Shown: positions 8,344-16,184, counted from the stretch's first letter. The stretch: DNA of 17,574 nt from Marinovum sp. (GCA_002684375.1 NYVC01000016.1:17465-35038), one strand, 5' to 3'. Notes: generated by a model from the sequence alone, not told the origin. Numbers and translations are program-made.

Positions 8344-8429
8344 GAGAAATCAAAGACACTTGGGGGTTGTAAAGTCAAGTCACAAGGCTGCTTTTGCCGG
8401 TGCCTGCGAATTGTCCAGCGCTATAGTCA

Positions 8430-8458
8430 TTGAATGCTTTTATGCTGCAGGCTGTATT
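8430..8458 (+). promoter_or_regulatory. Candidate promoter for the MORN-repeat gene
   Basis: TTGAAT (8430-8435) and TGTATT (8453-8458) are spaced by 17 bases, giving a plausible sigma-70-type promoter with transcription starting near 8465 and a leader of about 160 bases. The leader is AT-rich and contains the short frame at 8584-8628. The -10 box is only a partial match. Confidence 0.28.
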
Positions 8459-8583
8459 TATTTATATACATGAATGACGTGAATAGTGAAATATTTCTCT
8501 TTTTATATGAGCGGTTAAAAAAATCTGGTATAAGCTGGTTTTAAGTCGTTACCTTATTCCGCTCGCACTACACAATCGGGCAA

Positions 8584-8628
8584 ATGGCTGATACGAACAA
8601 TCAAATGCCTATGACGGGGTTTGTATGA
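8584..8628 (+). other. Upstream mini-ORF (14 codons) overlapping the MORN start by ATGA
   Basis: A 14-codon frame, MADTNNQMPMTGFV, begins at ATG 8584 and ends in TGA at 8626-8628. The TGA overlaps the ATG of the MORN gene (8625-8627) as ATGA, the usual geometry for translational coupling. The only ribosome-site-like sequence near the MORN start (ACGGGG at 8614-8619) lies inside this frame, so a ribosome reading the mini-ORF would terminate on the MORN start. It may be a coupling device or leader peptide, but such short frames also arise by chance. Confidence 0.3.
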
Positions 8629-11501
8629 AATACGCGATCTTTATTTTGCACCTTGGGTTTGCTGCTCTTGTTTTAAGCGCTGGGCAGAGCTCTGCCCGTA
8701 ATGTTTGTATGGGGTCTGCCTCAACATGGGACGATTGCTATCGTTCAGTAACAGACGCGGACGGCAATAAATACGTTGGCACATTTAAAAAGGGCAAGTT
8801 CGAGGGCGAGGGAAAATATAGTGAGGCCAATGGCAACGTGTATACGGGCACTTGGAAAAACGGTGTTTTTCACGGGGAAGGCGTGCGCAGCTTTGCAGAC
8901 GGTTCAAAATATACCGGCGCATATCGCGATGGCCTTAAACATGGCGCGGGGACCTATGTTTCGCCTACGGGTGCTACTTATCGCGGCGATTTTAAAAACG
9001 GAAAATATGACGGGCGCGGGGTTTTAACAAAGGCCAATGGTGCGACGTACACGGGCGTCTGGGCGTTTGGAAAAATGCAGGGGCAAGGCACTTATGCCTC
9101 GCCAAAAGGGCACCGCTACAAAGGACAGTTCAAGCGCAGTAAATTTGATGGGCAAGGCACTTTCTATGCGAACAGTGGCGCGATCTACAGCGGCTTGTTT
9201 AAAAGTGGCCAGTTCCATGGCCGTGGCGCTTTTACGGCCGCTGATGGCAGTAAATATTATGGGCTATGGCGCGCTGGAAAACGTCATGGAACCGGCACTC
9301 AAGCTTATGTTGATAACGGTAAATATGTCGGTGAGTGGCGCGATGACAAGCGGGAAGGTATTGGCACTTACAGCGATGCTGATGGCGGCATCTATGATGG
9401 TATGTGGCGGGCAGATATGCGCGATGGTCGAGGCACTCAGACGTATGCGGATGGCGGTGTGTACAAAGGTGACTTCAACAGAGATCTGGTAGATGGTCTG
9501 GGCGTATACCTCTATTCTGACGGCAGTCGCTATGCCGGTGAGTGGCAGATGGATCATCCCGAAGGTCAGGGACTGTATGTGTCTGTCGCAGGCGATAGCT
9601 ATCTTGGTGAATTCAAACGAGGTTTGTTTGACGGACAGGGTGATTATCTCGCGTCGGATGGGGAGGCATATGCCGGCATGTGGCGCAGGGGTAAACGCCA
9701 TGGTCGCGGCACTCAAACAGATCCCTCAGGCGCGGTTTATACCGGCGACTTCGAAGCAGACTTTCGCCAGGGGCAGGGGGTCTCTACCTATCCTGACGGC
9801 AGCACATACACCGGTGCATGGCAGGCAAATCAATATAAGGGTCAAGGCAGCTTTGTCACCGCCAAAGGAGACACATATGTCGGTCATTTCACCGATAGCT
9901 TGTTCGATGGGCACGGCACTTATACAGCAGTAGATGGGGCAAAGTACACTGGTGCATGGCTGGCTGGAAAACGTCAGGGCCGGGGCATGCAGGTCTATGC
10001 AGATCAGGGCGTATACACCGGCGCTTTCAATGACGATATGCCTGAGGGACTTGGCCAATACCGCGGCGTGGATGGCAGCGCATATGCCGGTGAGTGGGTT
10101 TCAGGAATGCGCAGGGGGCAGGGTCTGTACGATTCGGCTGGCGGTGACCGCTATATTGGAGGGTTTATCGCTGACCAGTTTGATGGAGAGGGCACCTATG
10201 CGGCGGTAAATGGCGACTTTTACACCGGCGATTGGCGCCGCGGTAAACGAGCTGGGCGGGGTATACAGACTTATGCTGACGGCGGTGTTTACAACGGCGA
10301 TTTCGCCGACGGTATTCGCGCTGGGCTGGGTCAATATCGTGATCCCGATGGTGGGACTTATACAGGCGAATGGGTTGGCGATGCTGGTAGTGGCCAAGGT
10401 TTGTTTGTCGCCCCGAACGGTGACCGTTATATCGGTGCCTTTGCCGCCAACCTGTTTGATGGTCAAGGGGTCTATGAAGCAGTGGCGGGTAATCAGTATC
10501 AAGGCACATGGTCGGCCGGAAAACGCAATGGGCGTGGCACCGAAACTTACGCGGACGGTGGCGCCTATGACGGTGACTTTGTCGATGATATTCGTAAAGG
10601 CATCGGTCATTATGTCGCGCCAGATGGCGGCAGCTATGCGGGCGAATGGAATTCGGACATGCGCAATGGCCAAGGTCTTTATATTGCGCCTGACGGCGAC
10701 AGTTATTGGGGTGAGTTCGCGGATAATCTGTTTGGGGGCGAAGGACGCTATGCGGCAGTGGATGGAGATATCTATCAGGGCGCGTGGCGCAATGGCATGC
10801 GCAACGGCTATGGCACTCTGCACTATTCGGATGGTGGCGTTTATGAGGGTGATTTCCGCGATGATGACCTAACGGGGCAAGGCCGTTATCGATTTGCGGA
10901 TGGCAGTGTTTATGTTGGTGCATTTTCCGCAAACCTATTTGAGGGAACTGGGACCCACACAGCACAGAACGGTGATCAATATGAAGGCTCTTGGCGGACC
11001 GGTAAACGTCATGGCCGGGGCACGCAAAGCTATAAGAGCGGAGACAGCTATAGTGGTGACTGGAACGAGGACGTGCAATCCGGGCAGGGCATCTATCGCG
11101 CAGCCTTTGGCGATGTCTATACTGGGCATTTTAAAAACAACCAGTTCAATGGTAAGGGTGAATACATTTGGGCGAGCGGCGCCCGCTATGACGGAGAATG
11201 GGTAGATCATCAACGGACGGGTGAAGGTACCTATTTCTATGTTGACGGACGTAAATATGTTGGTCTTTGGAAGCAAGATAAACGTCATGGAACGGGCAGC
11301 TATAGCTTTGCCAATGGCAATGTATATCTTGGTAGATGGAAAGACGACAAAAGGAATGGCACATTCACAGTGACGTACGGCAATGGAAATACCTATATTG
11401 GGGAACTTAAGAACAGTTGTTTCCACGGCAGAGGAAAATTCACTTTTGCCGATGGTACGGTTAAAGAGGGCCTTTGGAAAAATTGTAAATTGGTTGATTA
11501 A
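8625..11501 (+). CDS. Exported giant MORN-repeat protein, 39 full 23-aa units
   Basis: A 958-residue protein. Residues 1-24 are a signal peptide ending in SSA, so it should be periplasmic or secreted. Residues 25-47 form an N-terminal cap with Cys28 and Cys38. Residues 48-944 are 39 consecutive MORN units, each exactly 23 residues with no insertion or deletion, of form xxYxGxWxxGxxxGxGxxxxxDG. Residues 945-958 are a partial fortieth unit. Cys932 and Cys954 lie at the C-terminal end; there are no other cysteines. Units 10-31 show a four-unit higher-order pattern. MORN units are beta-hairpins that stack into long sheets and often bind lipids, partner proteins or themselves. There is no attached enzyme domain, membrane segment or sorting tail. 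The function is unknown; an extended periplasmic scaffold or adhesin-like rod is my inference. It stands alone, divergent from the sugar dehydrogenase. Confidence 0.95.
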   Translation: MKYAIFILHLGFAALVLSAGQSSARNVCMGSASTWDDCYRSVTDADGNKYVGTFKKGKFEGEGKYSEANGNVYTGTWKNGVFHGEGVRSFADGSKYTGAYRDGLKHGAGTYVSPTGATYRGDFKNGKYDGRGVLTKANGATYTGVWAFGKMQGQGTYASPKGHRYKGQFKRSKFDGQGTFYANSGAIYSGLFKSGQFHGRGAFTAADGSKYYGLWRAGKRHGTGTQAYVDNGKYVGEWRDDKREGIGTYSDADGGIYDGMWRADMRDGRGTQTYADGGVYKGDFNRDLVDGLGVYLYSDGSRYAGEWQMDHPEGQGLYVSVAGDSYLGEFKRGLFDGQGDYLASDGEAYAGMWRRGKRHGRGTQTDPSGAVYTGDFEADFRQGQGVSTYPDGSTYTGAWQANQYKGQGSFVTAKGDTYVGHFTDSLFDGHGTYTAVDGAKYTGAWLAGKRQGRGMQVYADQGVYTGAFNDDMPEGLGQYRGVDGSAYAGEWVSGMRRGQGLYDSAGGDRYIGGFIADQFDGEGTYAAVNGDFYTGDWRRGKRAGRGIQTYADGGVYNGDFADGIRAGLGQYRDPDGGTYTGEWVGDAGSGQGLFVAPNGDRYIGAFAANLFDGQGVYEAVAGNQYQGTWSAGKRNGRGTETYADGGAYDGDFVDDIRKGIGHYVAPDGGSYAGEWNSDMRNGQGLYIAPDGDSYWGEFADNLFGGEGRYAAVDGDIYQGAWRNGMRNGYGTLHYSDGGVYEGDFRDDDLTGQGRYRFADGSVYVGAFSANLFEGTGTHTAQNGDQYEGSWRTGKRHGRGTQSYKSGDSYSGDWNEDVQSGQGIYRAAFGDVYTGHFKNNQFNGKGEYIWASGARYDGEWVDHQRTGEGTYFYVDGRKYVGLWKQDKRHGTGSYSFANGNVYLGRWKDDKRNGTFTVTYGNGNTYIGELKNSCFHGRGKFTFADGTVKEGLWKNCKLVD
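8766..11456 (+). repeat. Tandem array of 39 x 69-bp MORN-coding units
   Basis: The coding sequence is an unbroken 69-base period from 8766 to 11456, 39 units without any length change. Units have diverged strongly at silent positions, so the array is old and held by selection on the protein rather than freshly amplified. Units 10-31 (9387-10904) repeat in sets of four (92 residues, 276 bases) with classes A (GKRxGRGTQTYADG), B (GVYxGDFxxD), C (YxGEW..GQGLY) and D (DxYxGxF..LFDGxG). The period also creates long open frames in other frames of this region; these are artefacts. Confidence 0.9.
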
Positions 11502-12198
11502 ACTTATGAACAGCCGTTAAATTTTTTCAAATTTCATAGGGACTTTCTTTAAATTTAAGCTGTGAGTCCGTTAAGTGGCTTATAACCTGACGCGATGCTT
11601 ACAAGACAAAAAGAAAACGTTAGCTTTTGGTTCCGAGCAGGTTTCTGATCTGGGCAGGATGGTCGGCAAAATGTGTTGATAACGTTGTGAAAAGTGAGCT
11701 ATTTTATGTAACCCCGTCGTATTGGTGCCTTAGTTTATAGCACATGCGACCGCATTTATGACCCCGGATTGCGGACTGGCAACCTGTTTTGACAGATTTG
11801 ATCAGCAGATCCCAATGGTCAATACTGCTCTGTTTACACTCTCTTTAAAATGTCAGTCCATCGCGGTTTGCAAATCACCTTCAGCCAGCGTCATATTTTT
11901 GACAAGTAATCGTTTTTCGGTGCGATCGATAAATTGCTATTGCAATTGGCAGTGGCGCAGCCTGAGACGGGCCGTAAAGATCAATCTGGCCGCAGAGTTT
12001 CACCCAGCGCAAAACGCCAGCCTTACAGGCAAAAATGTTTGGTCATCATTACGCACCTATCCTTGCCCTCATTTTTCTGTGCTTTCGGTGTTTCTGTGCT
12101 TTTGGAGCAATATCTTTGTTCTTGTTTTGATAAGGCTATACTGGCACTCGTTAATATGGGGTGGTAAACAAAATTAAATAAAAGCGGAGCAGTATCAA
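11502..12198. other. Intergenic region after the MORN gene, no convincing gene
   Basis: About 700 bases. Short open frames exist (for example 11758-12177, plus), but they lack a ribosome site, have an implausible residue mix with many Cys, Trp and Ser, and resemble no family I know. No strong hairpin terminator follows the MORN stop; AAATTT-type AT-rich repeats near 11520-11565 are weak. Two imperfect direct copies of TTTCTGTGCTTT lie at about 12075-12110. A candidate promoter for the next small gene lies near its right end. Confidence 0.45.
12115..12142 (+). promoter_or_regulatory. Candidate promoter for the 67-aa protein gene
   Basis: TATACT at 12137-12142 is a good -10 box. TTTGTT at 12115-12120 with a 16-base spacer, or TTGTTC at 12116-12121 with 15 bases, could serve as the -35. 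Transcription would begin near 12149, about 50 bases before the ATG. Confidence 0.33.
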
Positions 12199-12402
12199 AT
12201 GGAGACAATGATCTCGGTAAATGGGGTGAAAATGACTGTGAGGCAGTTCTATTCACAGACCCACTATGATCAGGATGGCGATGAGTTGATCTTAATCGGT
12301 GCCGGCACGATGAAACTGAAAGATTTTAAGGCGTTGACCCCGGAGCAGCAAGATATGCTTGATCCGCGCCCCGATTTGTCGGCCCAGAAAAACGATATAT
12401 AA
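12199..12402 (+). CDS. Small hypothetical protein (67 aa)
   Basis: A 67-residue soluble, acidic protein with no signal peptide or membrane segment. It opens with an ISVNGVKMTVRQFY strand-like stretch, has a DQDGDELILIGAGTMKLKDF middle, and ends with LTPEQQDMLDPRPDLSAQ, a likely helix followed by a Pro-rich tail. An upstream AGCGGAGC about nine bases before the ATG can act as a ribosome site; a second in-frame ATG at 12208 is an alternative start. A candidate promoter (12115-12142) and a ten-pair hairpin just after the stop bracket it as a single-gene unit. I do not recognise the family. The residue composition and bracketing signals make it more likely real than not. Confidence 0.6.
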   Translation: METMISVNGVKMTVRQFYSQTHYDQDGDELILIGAGTMKLKDFKALTPEQQDMLDPRPDLSAQKNDI

Positions 12403-12409
12403 ACCAGAG

Positions 12410-12437
12410 GTTCGGCACCGGTGGATGGGTGTCGGAC
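12410..12437 (+). terminator. Hairpin just after the 67-aa gene, possible terminator
   Basis: GTTCGGCACC (12410-12419) pairs with GGTGTCGGAC (12428-12437) over ten positions, two of them G-U, around an eight-base loop. It starts eight bases after the TAA. No run of T follows, so it is not a canonical intrinsic terminator, but it may stabilise the 3' end or act with Rho. Confidence 0.4.
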
Positions 12438-12474
12438 AACTGCACCAGTGGTTAAATTGGGTTGAGGCTGGGTT

Positions 12475-12711
12475 TTAGGCGCGCAGAGCTGAATAGGTAA
12501 GCGGCTTTTGAATTGCGTTATCGCCAGCCATCCGCGCCCGGGCGGCAGCGCTTATTTCAACGATCACACTCGGTGTGCCGCGGAAAGTTTTTTCTGCCCC
12601 TCCCGGTTTATTTGTAGCATCACCGGTTTTTATTCTGGAATAAAGATTTTGGTATTTCATATAGGTCGCTATGACATGGGAAACGCCGGTTCTTAAACTA
12701 TCCCAAGCCAT
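12475..12711 (-). CDS. Small hypothetical protein (78 aa)
   Basis: A 78-residue frame with ATG at 12711 and an AGGG about nine bases upstream. The N-terminal half (SHVIATYMKYQNLYSRIK) looks helical. It is followed by a Gly- and Pro-containing linker and a TPSVIVEISAAARARMAG segment with the look of a real strand-helix unit. I do not recognise a family and cannot confirm expression. A shorter frame on the opposite strand (12508-12696) overlaps it but reads as an unlikely protein. It lies between the plus-strand 67-aa gene and the plus-strand MFS gene, so it is not in an operon with either. Confidence 0.5.
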   Translation of the reverse strand: MAWDSLRTGVSHVIATYMKYQNLYSRIKTGDATNKPGGAEKTFRGTPSVIVEISAAARARMAGDNAIQKPLTYSALRA

Positions 12712-12981
12712 GTGTTGTAACCCTGCTTTATCTGCTTACTGTGATCTCTCGCCCCAGATATGCAAAAAATTAGCCAGTTTCACCAATCTTAGGTAAAAAT
12801 TATTGCTTTTGACCGGCTGACGATAAAATTACCCTGATCCCGACCGGCAAGGCACGTTCTTTGTACCCAAGAAGTGATTGCACGCACAGATAAAAGTCGT
12901 CTTTTGGCGAGAGTTATAAACAATTACGCACCCTGTTCCAAATGGTCTATACAAGCCGTCCGAGATAGTTACGGTGTCACG

Positions 12982-14199
12982 ATGGACAGGTCAGACATCC
13001 TTGATTCAGCTTCTTCCTGGCAGCGGTTGCTTGTGGCACTGTTGATCGGTCTTGTCGCCAATGCTGGCATGTGGGCTGTGGTGGTTATCATGCCCGCGGT
13101 TGAGGCAGAATTTGCCCTGACGCGTGCCGACACGTCATTGCCCTATATGCTGTCGATGTTGGGCTATGGGTTGGGTAACTTCATCATTGGCCGCTGGGTG
13201 GATCGGGTTGGTATTGCAACCGCGCTTACGGGTGCAAGCTTTGGCATTGCGGCAAGCTTTTTTGCGGCAACGCAGGCGGGCAATATTGGCGTGTTGGCGG
13301 CTATACATTTTATTTTAGGCCTGTTTGCAGCGGTTGGCTTTGCACCCTTGATGTCAGATATATCACATTGGTTTATCAAGTGGCGTGGGACTGCCATGGC
13401 CTTGGTAGCCAGCGCAAATTACCTGTCAGGGGCGGTTTGGCCCACGGTGCTGGCAGGTGTGCTGGCGCAGAGCGGTTGGCGTGCGACCTATCAGACCTTG
13501 GCGGTTATCACCATTGTTGTGGTATTGCCGCTGGCGGTGCTGCTGCGCCGCCGGGTGCCAGATAGTGCCGATGGGGCCTCGGTCGATGCAACACCCAACA
13601 GGGGCAACATCAGAATGTCTCCGGCGCGATTGCAACTTTATTTGGGGTTTGCTGGGGTGGCGTGTTGCGTGGCGATGTCCATGCCGCAAGTGCACATCGT
13701 CACCTATTGCGTTGGTCTGGGATATGGACCCGTTGCCGGCGCAGAAATGCTGTCTTTGATGTTGTTTGGAGGGGTTTTGTCCCGCATCTTTTTTGGGCTG
13801 CTTTCAGACCGTCTGGGTGGCGTTAGAACGCTACTTGTGGGGTCCGCGTTGCAATGCCTTGGGTTGGGGCTTTATCTTCCCTACGATGGTTTGGTGTCGC
13901 TTTATCTGGTGAGTTTGATCTTTGGCTTATCGCAGGGGGGGATTGTTCCAAGTTATGCGTTGATTGTACGCGAATATATGCCTGCCGAAGAGGCAGGTGC
14001 CCGGGTGGGTTTTGTGCTGATGATGACCATTTGGGGTATGGCGCGTGGGGGTTGGATGTCAGGTTGGATCTATGACGTATCTGGCAGCTATCAAATGGCT
14101 TTTTTGAACGGCATTGTTTGGAATTTGGTTAACATCGGGCTGGTATTGGCTCTGTTTTTTCGCAAACCTGCGCCGCTCCGGCCGATTGCAGCAAGGTAA
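12982..14199 (+). CDS. MFS transporter
   Basis: An inner-membrane carrier of the major facilitator superfamily, 405 residues from ATG 12982, with about 12 membrane segments in two six-helix halves and a hydrophilic loop (RRRVPDSADGASVDATPN) between them. GYGLGNFIIGRWVDRVG, between helices 2 and 3, is the family's loop signature, and SRIFFGLLSDRLGGVR is its counterpart in the second half. A longer form from GTG 12874 would add 36 mostly polar residues; I prefer 12982 because the hydrophobic domain begins about 12 residues later, as usual. The overall pattern is reminiscent of monocarboxylate/oxalate-formate type carriers, but the substrate is unknown. A GC hairpin follows the stop. Confidence 0.9.
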   Translation: MDRSDILDSASSWQRLLVALLIGLVANAGMWAVVVIMPAVEAEFALTRADTSLPYMLSMLGYGLGNFIIGRWVDRVGIATALTGASFGIAASFFAATQAGNIGVLAAIHFILGLFAAVGFAPLMSDISHWFIKWRGTAMALVASANYLSGAVWPTVLAGVLAQSGWRATYQTLAVITIVVVLPLAVLLRRRVPDSADGASVDATPNRGNIRMSPARLQLYLGFAGVACCVAMSMPQVHIVTYCVGLGYGPVAGAEMLSLMLFGGVLSRIFFGLLSDRLGGVRTLLVGSALQCLGLGLYLPYDGLVSLYLVSLIFGLSQGGIVPSYALIVREYMPAEEAGARVGFVLMMTIWGMARGGWMSGWIYDVSGSYQMAFLNGIVWNLVNIGLVLALFFRKPAPLRPIAAR

Positions 14200-14201
14200 A
14201 G

Positions 14202-14221
14202 CCCGCACTTTCAATTGCGGG
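14202..14221 (+). terminator. GC-rich hairpin after the MFS gene
   Basis: CCCGCA (14202-14207) pairs with TGCGGG (14216-14221) around an eight-base loop, starting two bases after the TAA. Only scattered T residues follow (GTTGATTTA), so this is a weak candidate terminator insulating htpG from the MFS transcript. Confidence 0.45.
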
Positions 14222-14262
14222 GTTGATTTAGGCAGGTTTCGGAGATTCAACCTGACACAAGC

Positions 14263-14290
14263 ATTGAATCATTCTCAAATGCGCTTAAAT
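14263..14290 (+). promoter_or_regulatory. Candidate RpoH (sigma-32) heat-shock promoter of htpG
   Basis: ATTG (14263-14266), 17 bases, then CTTAAAT (14284-14290) closely matches the alphaproteobacterial RpoH pattern CTTG-N17/18-CYTATNT, with one mismatch in each box. It lies about 35 bases upstream of the htpG ATG, and htpG is a classical RpoH target. The match was made by eye against the remembered consensus. Confidence 0.5.
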
Positions 14291-14324
14291 ACGGTCAGAC
14301 ATCAACATTGGCAGGTACACCAAC

Positions 14325-16184
14325 ATGACTATTTCCAACCATACATTCGAGGCCGATACCGGTAAAATTCTCGATATCGTGATCAACTCTTTGTATTCCC
14401 AAAAGGAAATTTTCCTGCGAGAATTAATTTCTAATGCCTCTGATGCTCTGAACAAACGCCGTGTCGAAGGCAGCGTTGACGGCGCGCTGTTAGCAGAGAC
14501 CGTCGGAGAAATTGTTCTCGAAGCGCATGAAAAGAAAAAAATCCTGAAAATTTCCGATAACGGCATTGGACTGGATGAGGCGGATATGGTCGAAGCACTT
14601 GGCACCATAGCCCGCTCGGGTACCAAGGCTTTTTTGGATAATTTACAATCCAATGATGACAAAGACGCTGGCGAGGCGAACCTGATTGGACAGTTTGGTG
14701 TCGGATTTTATTCGGCCTTTATGGTTGCCGATAAGGTTGAGGTTGTTTCAAAAAAGGCTGGAACGGACTCAGCTTTTAAATGGGAAAGTGATGGTGCGAC
14801 CGGCTACTCTATTGAACCGGCAGAACGCGATGCAGCGGGAACAACGATTACACTTCATCTTAAAAAAGCAGATAAAGAATATGCCAGCGATGTACGCCTA
14901 AGGCATCTGGTCAAGAAATACTCTGATCATGTGGCCCATCCGATTAAGTTGGTTGACGATAATGGCGAGATGACCACGTTAAACACGGTTGAGGCACTTT
15001 GGACGAAAGCTCCGAAAGACATCAGTCCCGAAGATTATAAATCGTTTTATAATTCGGTCGGGGCCACTTATGACGACCCGTTCTTGACCATTCACAATAA
15101 AGCGGAAGGCGCGATTGAATTTACCAATCTGTTGTTCGCACCTTCGACGCCCCCCTTTGATTTGTTTGATCCCGAACGGAATTCAAAAATAAACCTTTAT
15201 ATAAATCGCGTGTTTATCACCGATGATTGCAATGATCTGGTGCCTAAATGGCTGCGGTTTCTGCGCGGTGTGGTCGATACACCAAGTCTTGATTTAAATG
15301 TCAGCCGCGAGATGCTGCAACAAAGCGTGTCCATGGGTAAAATCCGCAAGGCAATCGTTAAAAAGGTTATGTCCGAAATCAAGAAGAAGATTAAGAAAAA
15401 CAGCGAAGCCTATGATGTTTTTTGGGGTAATTTTGGCAAAGTGATCAAAGAGGGGCTTTATGAAGACAATGAAAATCGTGAAAAAATTGTTGAAATATGC
15501 CGTTTTCAATCATCGCAAAAAAGCGCCCTCATTTCATTAGAAGCCTATATTGAGGCGATGCCTGACGGGCAGTCAGATATTTATTATTTGACCTCTGATG
15601 ATATGGCCAAAGCGGTCGTGAGCCCGCATTTGGAAGGTTTTGCTGCCAAAAATATCGATGTTTTGCTGTTGACCGACCCAATCGATGAGTTCTGGATTGG
15701 GATGATGCCCGAATATAAAGATAAGAAATTCATCTCGATCAGCCGCGGTGAAATTGATATTGATAGTATCAAGAGCGATGATGCACCGAAAGAAGACAGC
15801 GCCGATGCGGATGATTATGTCGAGTTGATCGCGATGATTAAAGCCGACCTTGCCGAGCTTATTTCAGATGCGCGGATATCGAAAACCCTGACCTCTAGCC
15901 CGTCTCGTTTGGTGGCGGTTGAAAATGGCATGGACATTCAGATGGAGCGGATGATGAAAGCGCAAAATCCAAACTTTGAGGGTGCGCCGAAAATTTTGGA
16001 AATCAATGGCGGTCACGATCTCATCAAGGCTATGCAGTCTGCGAAACCGCAAGAGCAAACAGAAATCTTAAAAGATTTGTCGTTGTTGTTGTTTGAGCAA
16101 GCACAGATATTGGACGGAAAAATACCGCATGACACGCAGGGGTTTGCCCGCCGTTTGACCAAGGTGATGCACCTCAGTTTGTGA
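14325..16184 (+). CDS. htpG: Molecular chaperone HtpG (Hsp90)
   Basis: A 619-residue cytosolic ATP-dependent Hsp90 chaperone that remodels late folding intermediates with the DnaK system. The N-terminal GHKL ATPase domain has LRELISNASDALNK (Glu33 for hydrolysis, Asn37 for Mg-ATP), SDNGIGL (Asp78) for adenine binding, the lid, and GQFGVGFYSAF at 122-132. The middle domain includes the RVFI and VSREMLQQS region, with the arginine that contacts ATP. An acidic stretch (DDAPKEDSADADD) separates it from the C-terminal dimerisation domain. Length matches bacterial HtpG, and there is no MEEVD tail, as expected for a bacterium. AGG near 14312 is a weak, rather distant ribosome site. A candidate RpoH promoter lies just upstream. 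It converges with the LysR gene. Confidence 0.98.
   Translation: MTISNHTFEADTGKILDIVINSLYSQKEIFLRELISNASDALNKRRVEGSVDGALLAETVGEIVLEAHEKKKILKISDNGIGLDEADMVEALGTIARSGTKAFLDNLQSNDDKDAGEANLIGQFGVGFYSAFMVADKVEVVSKKAGTDSAFKWESDGATGYSIEPAERDAAGTTITLHLKKADKEYASDVRLRHLVKKYSDHVAHPIKLVDDNGEMTTLNTVEALWTKAPKDISPEDYKSFYNSVGATYDDPFLTIHNKAEGAIEFTNLLFAPSTPPFDLFDPERNSKINLYINRVFITDDCNDLVPKWLRFLRGVVDTPSLDLNVSREMLQQSVSMGKIRKAIVKKVMSEIKKKIKKNSEAYDVFWGNFGKVIKEGLYEDNENREKIVEICRFQSSQKSALISLEAYIEAMPDGQSDIYYLTSDDMAKAVVSPHLEGFAAKNIDVLLLTDPIDEFWIGMMPEYKDKKFISISRGEIDIDSIKSDDAPKEDSADADDYVELIAMIKADLAELISDARISKTLTSSPSRLVAVENGMDIQMERMMKAQNPNFEGAPKILEINGGHDLIKAMQSAKPQEQTEILKDLSLLLFEQAQILDGKIPHDTQGFARRLTKVMHLSL

Noticed and set aside
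9264..10965. Long antisense and out-of-frame open frames of 150-266 codons in the MORN region
   Set aside because: The 69-base period repeats the same stop-free codons in other frames; translations are low-complexity and periodic. They are by-products of the repeat.
8766..11456. Tandem repeat considered as CRISPR, satellite or ncRNA array
   Set aside because: There are no identical repeats with unique spacers; the units are coding and diverged, and the frame is preserved throughout.
12075..12110. Two imperfect copies of TTTCTGTGCTTT
   Set aside because: Only two short copies in a low-complexity T-rich stretch; no evidence of function.
11758..12177. 139-codon plus-strand frame after the MORN gene
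   Set aside because: No ribosome site, odd Cys/Trp/Ser-rich composition, no recognisable motif, and a competing frame of equal quality on the same bases.
12508..12696. 62-codon plus-strand frame opposite the 78-aa hypothetical gene
   Set aside because: Cys- and Ser-rich composition, no ribosome site; the minus-strand frame reads better.
12874..12981. N-terminal extension of the MFS carrier from a GTG
   Set aside because: It adds 36 polar residues with no membrane or signal character; the ATG at 12982 gives the normal MFS N-terminus. Not excluded.
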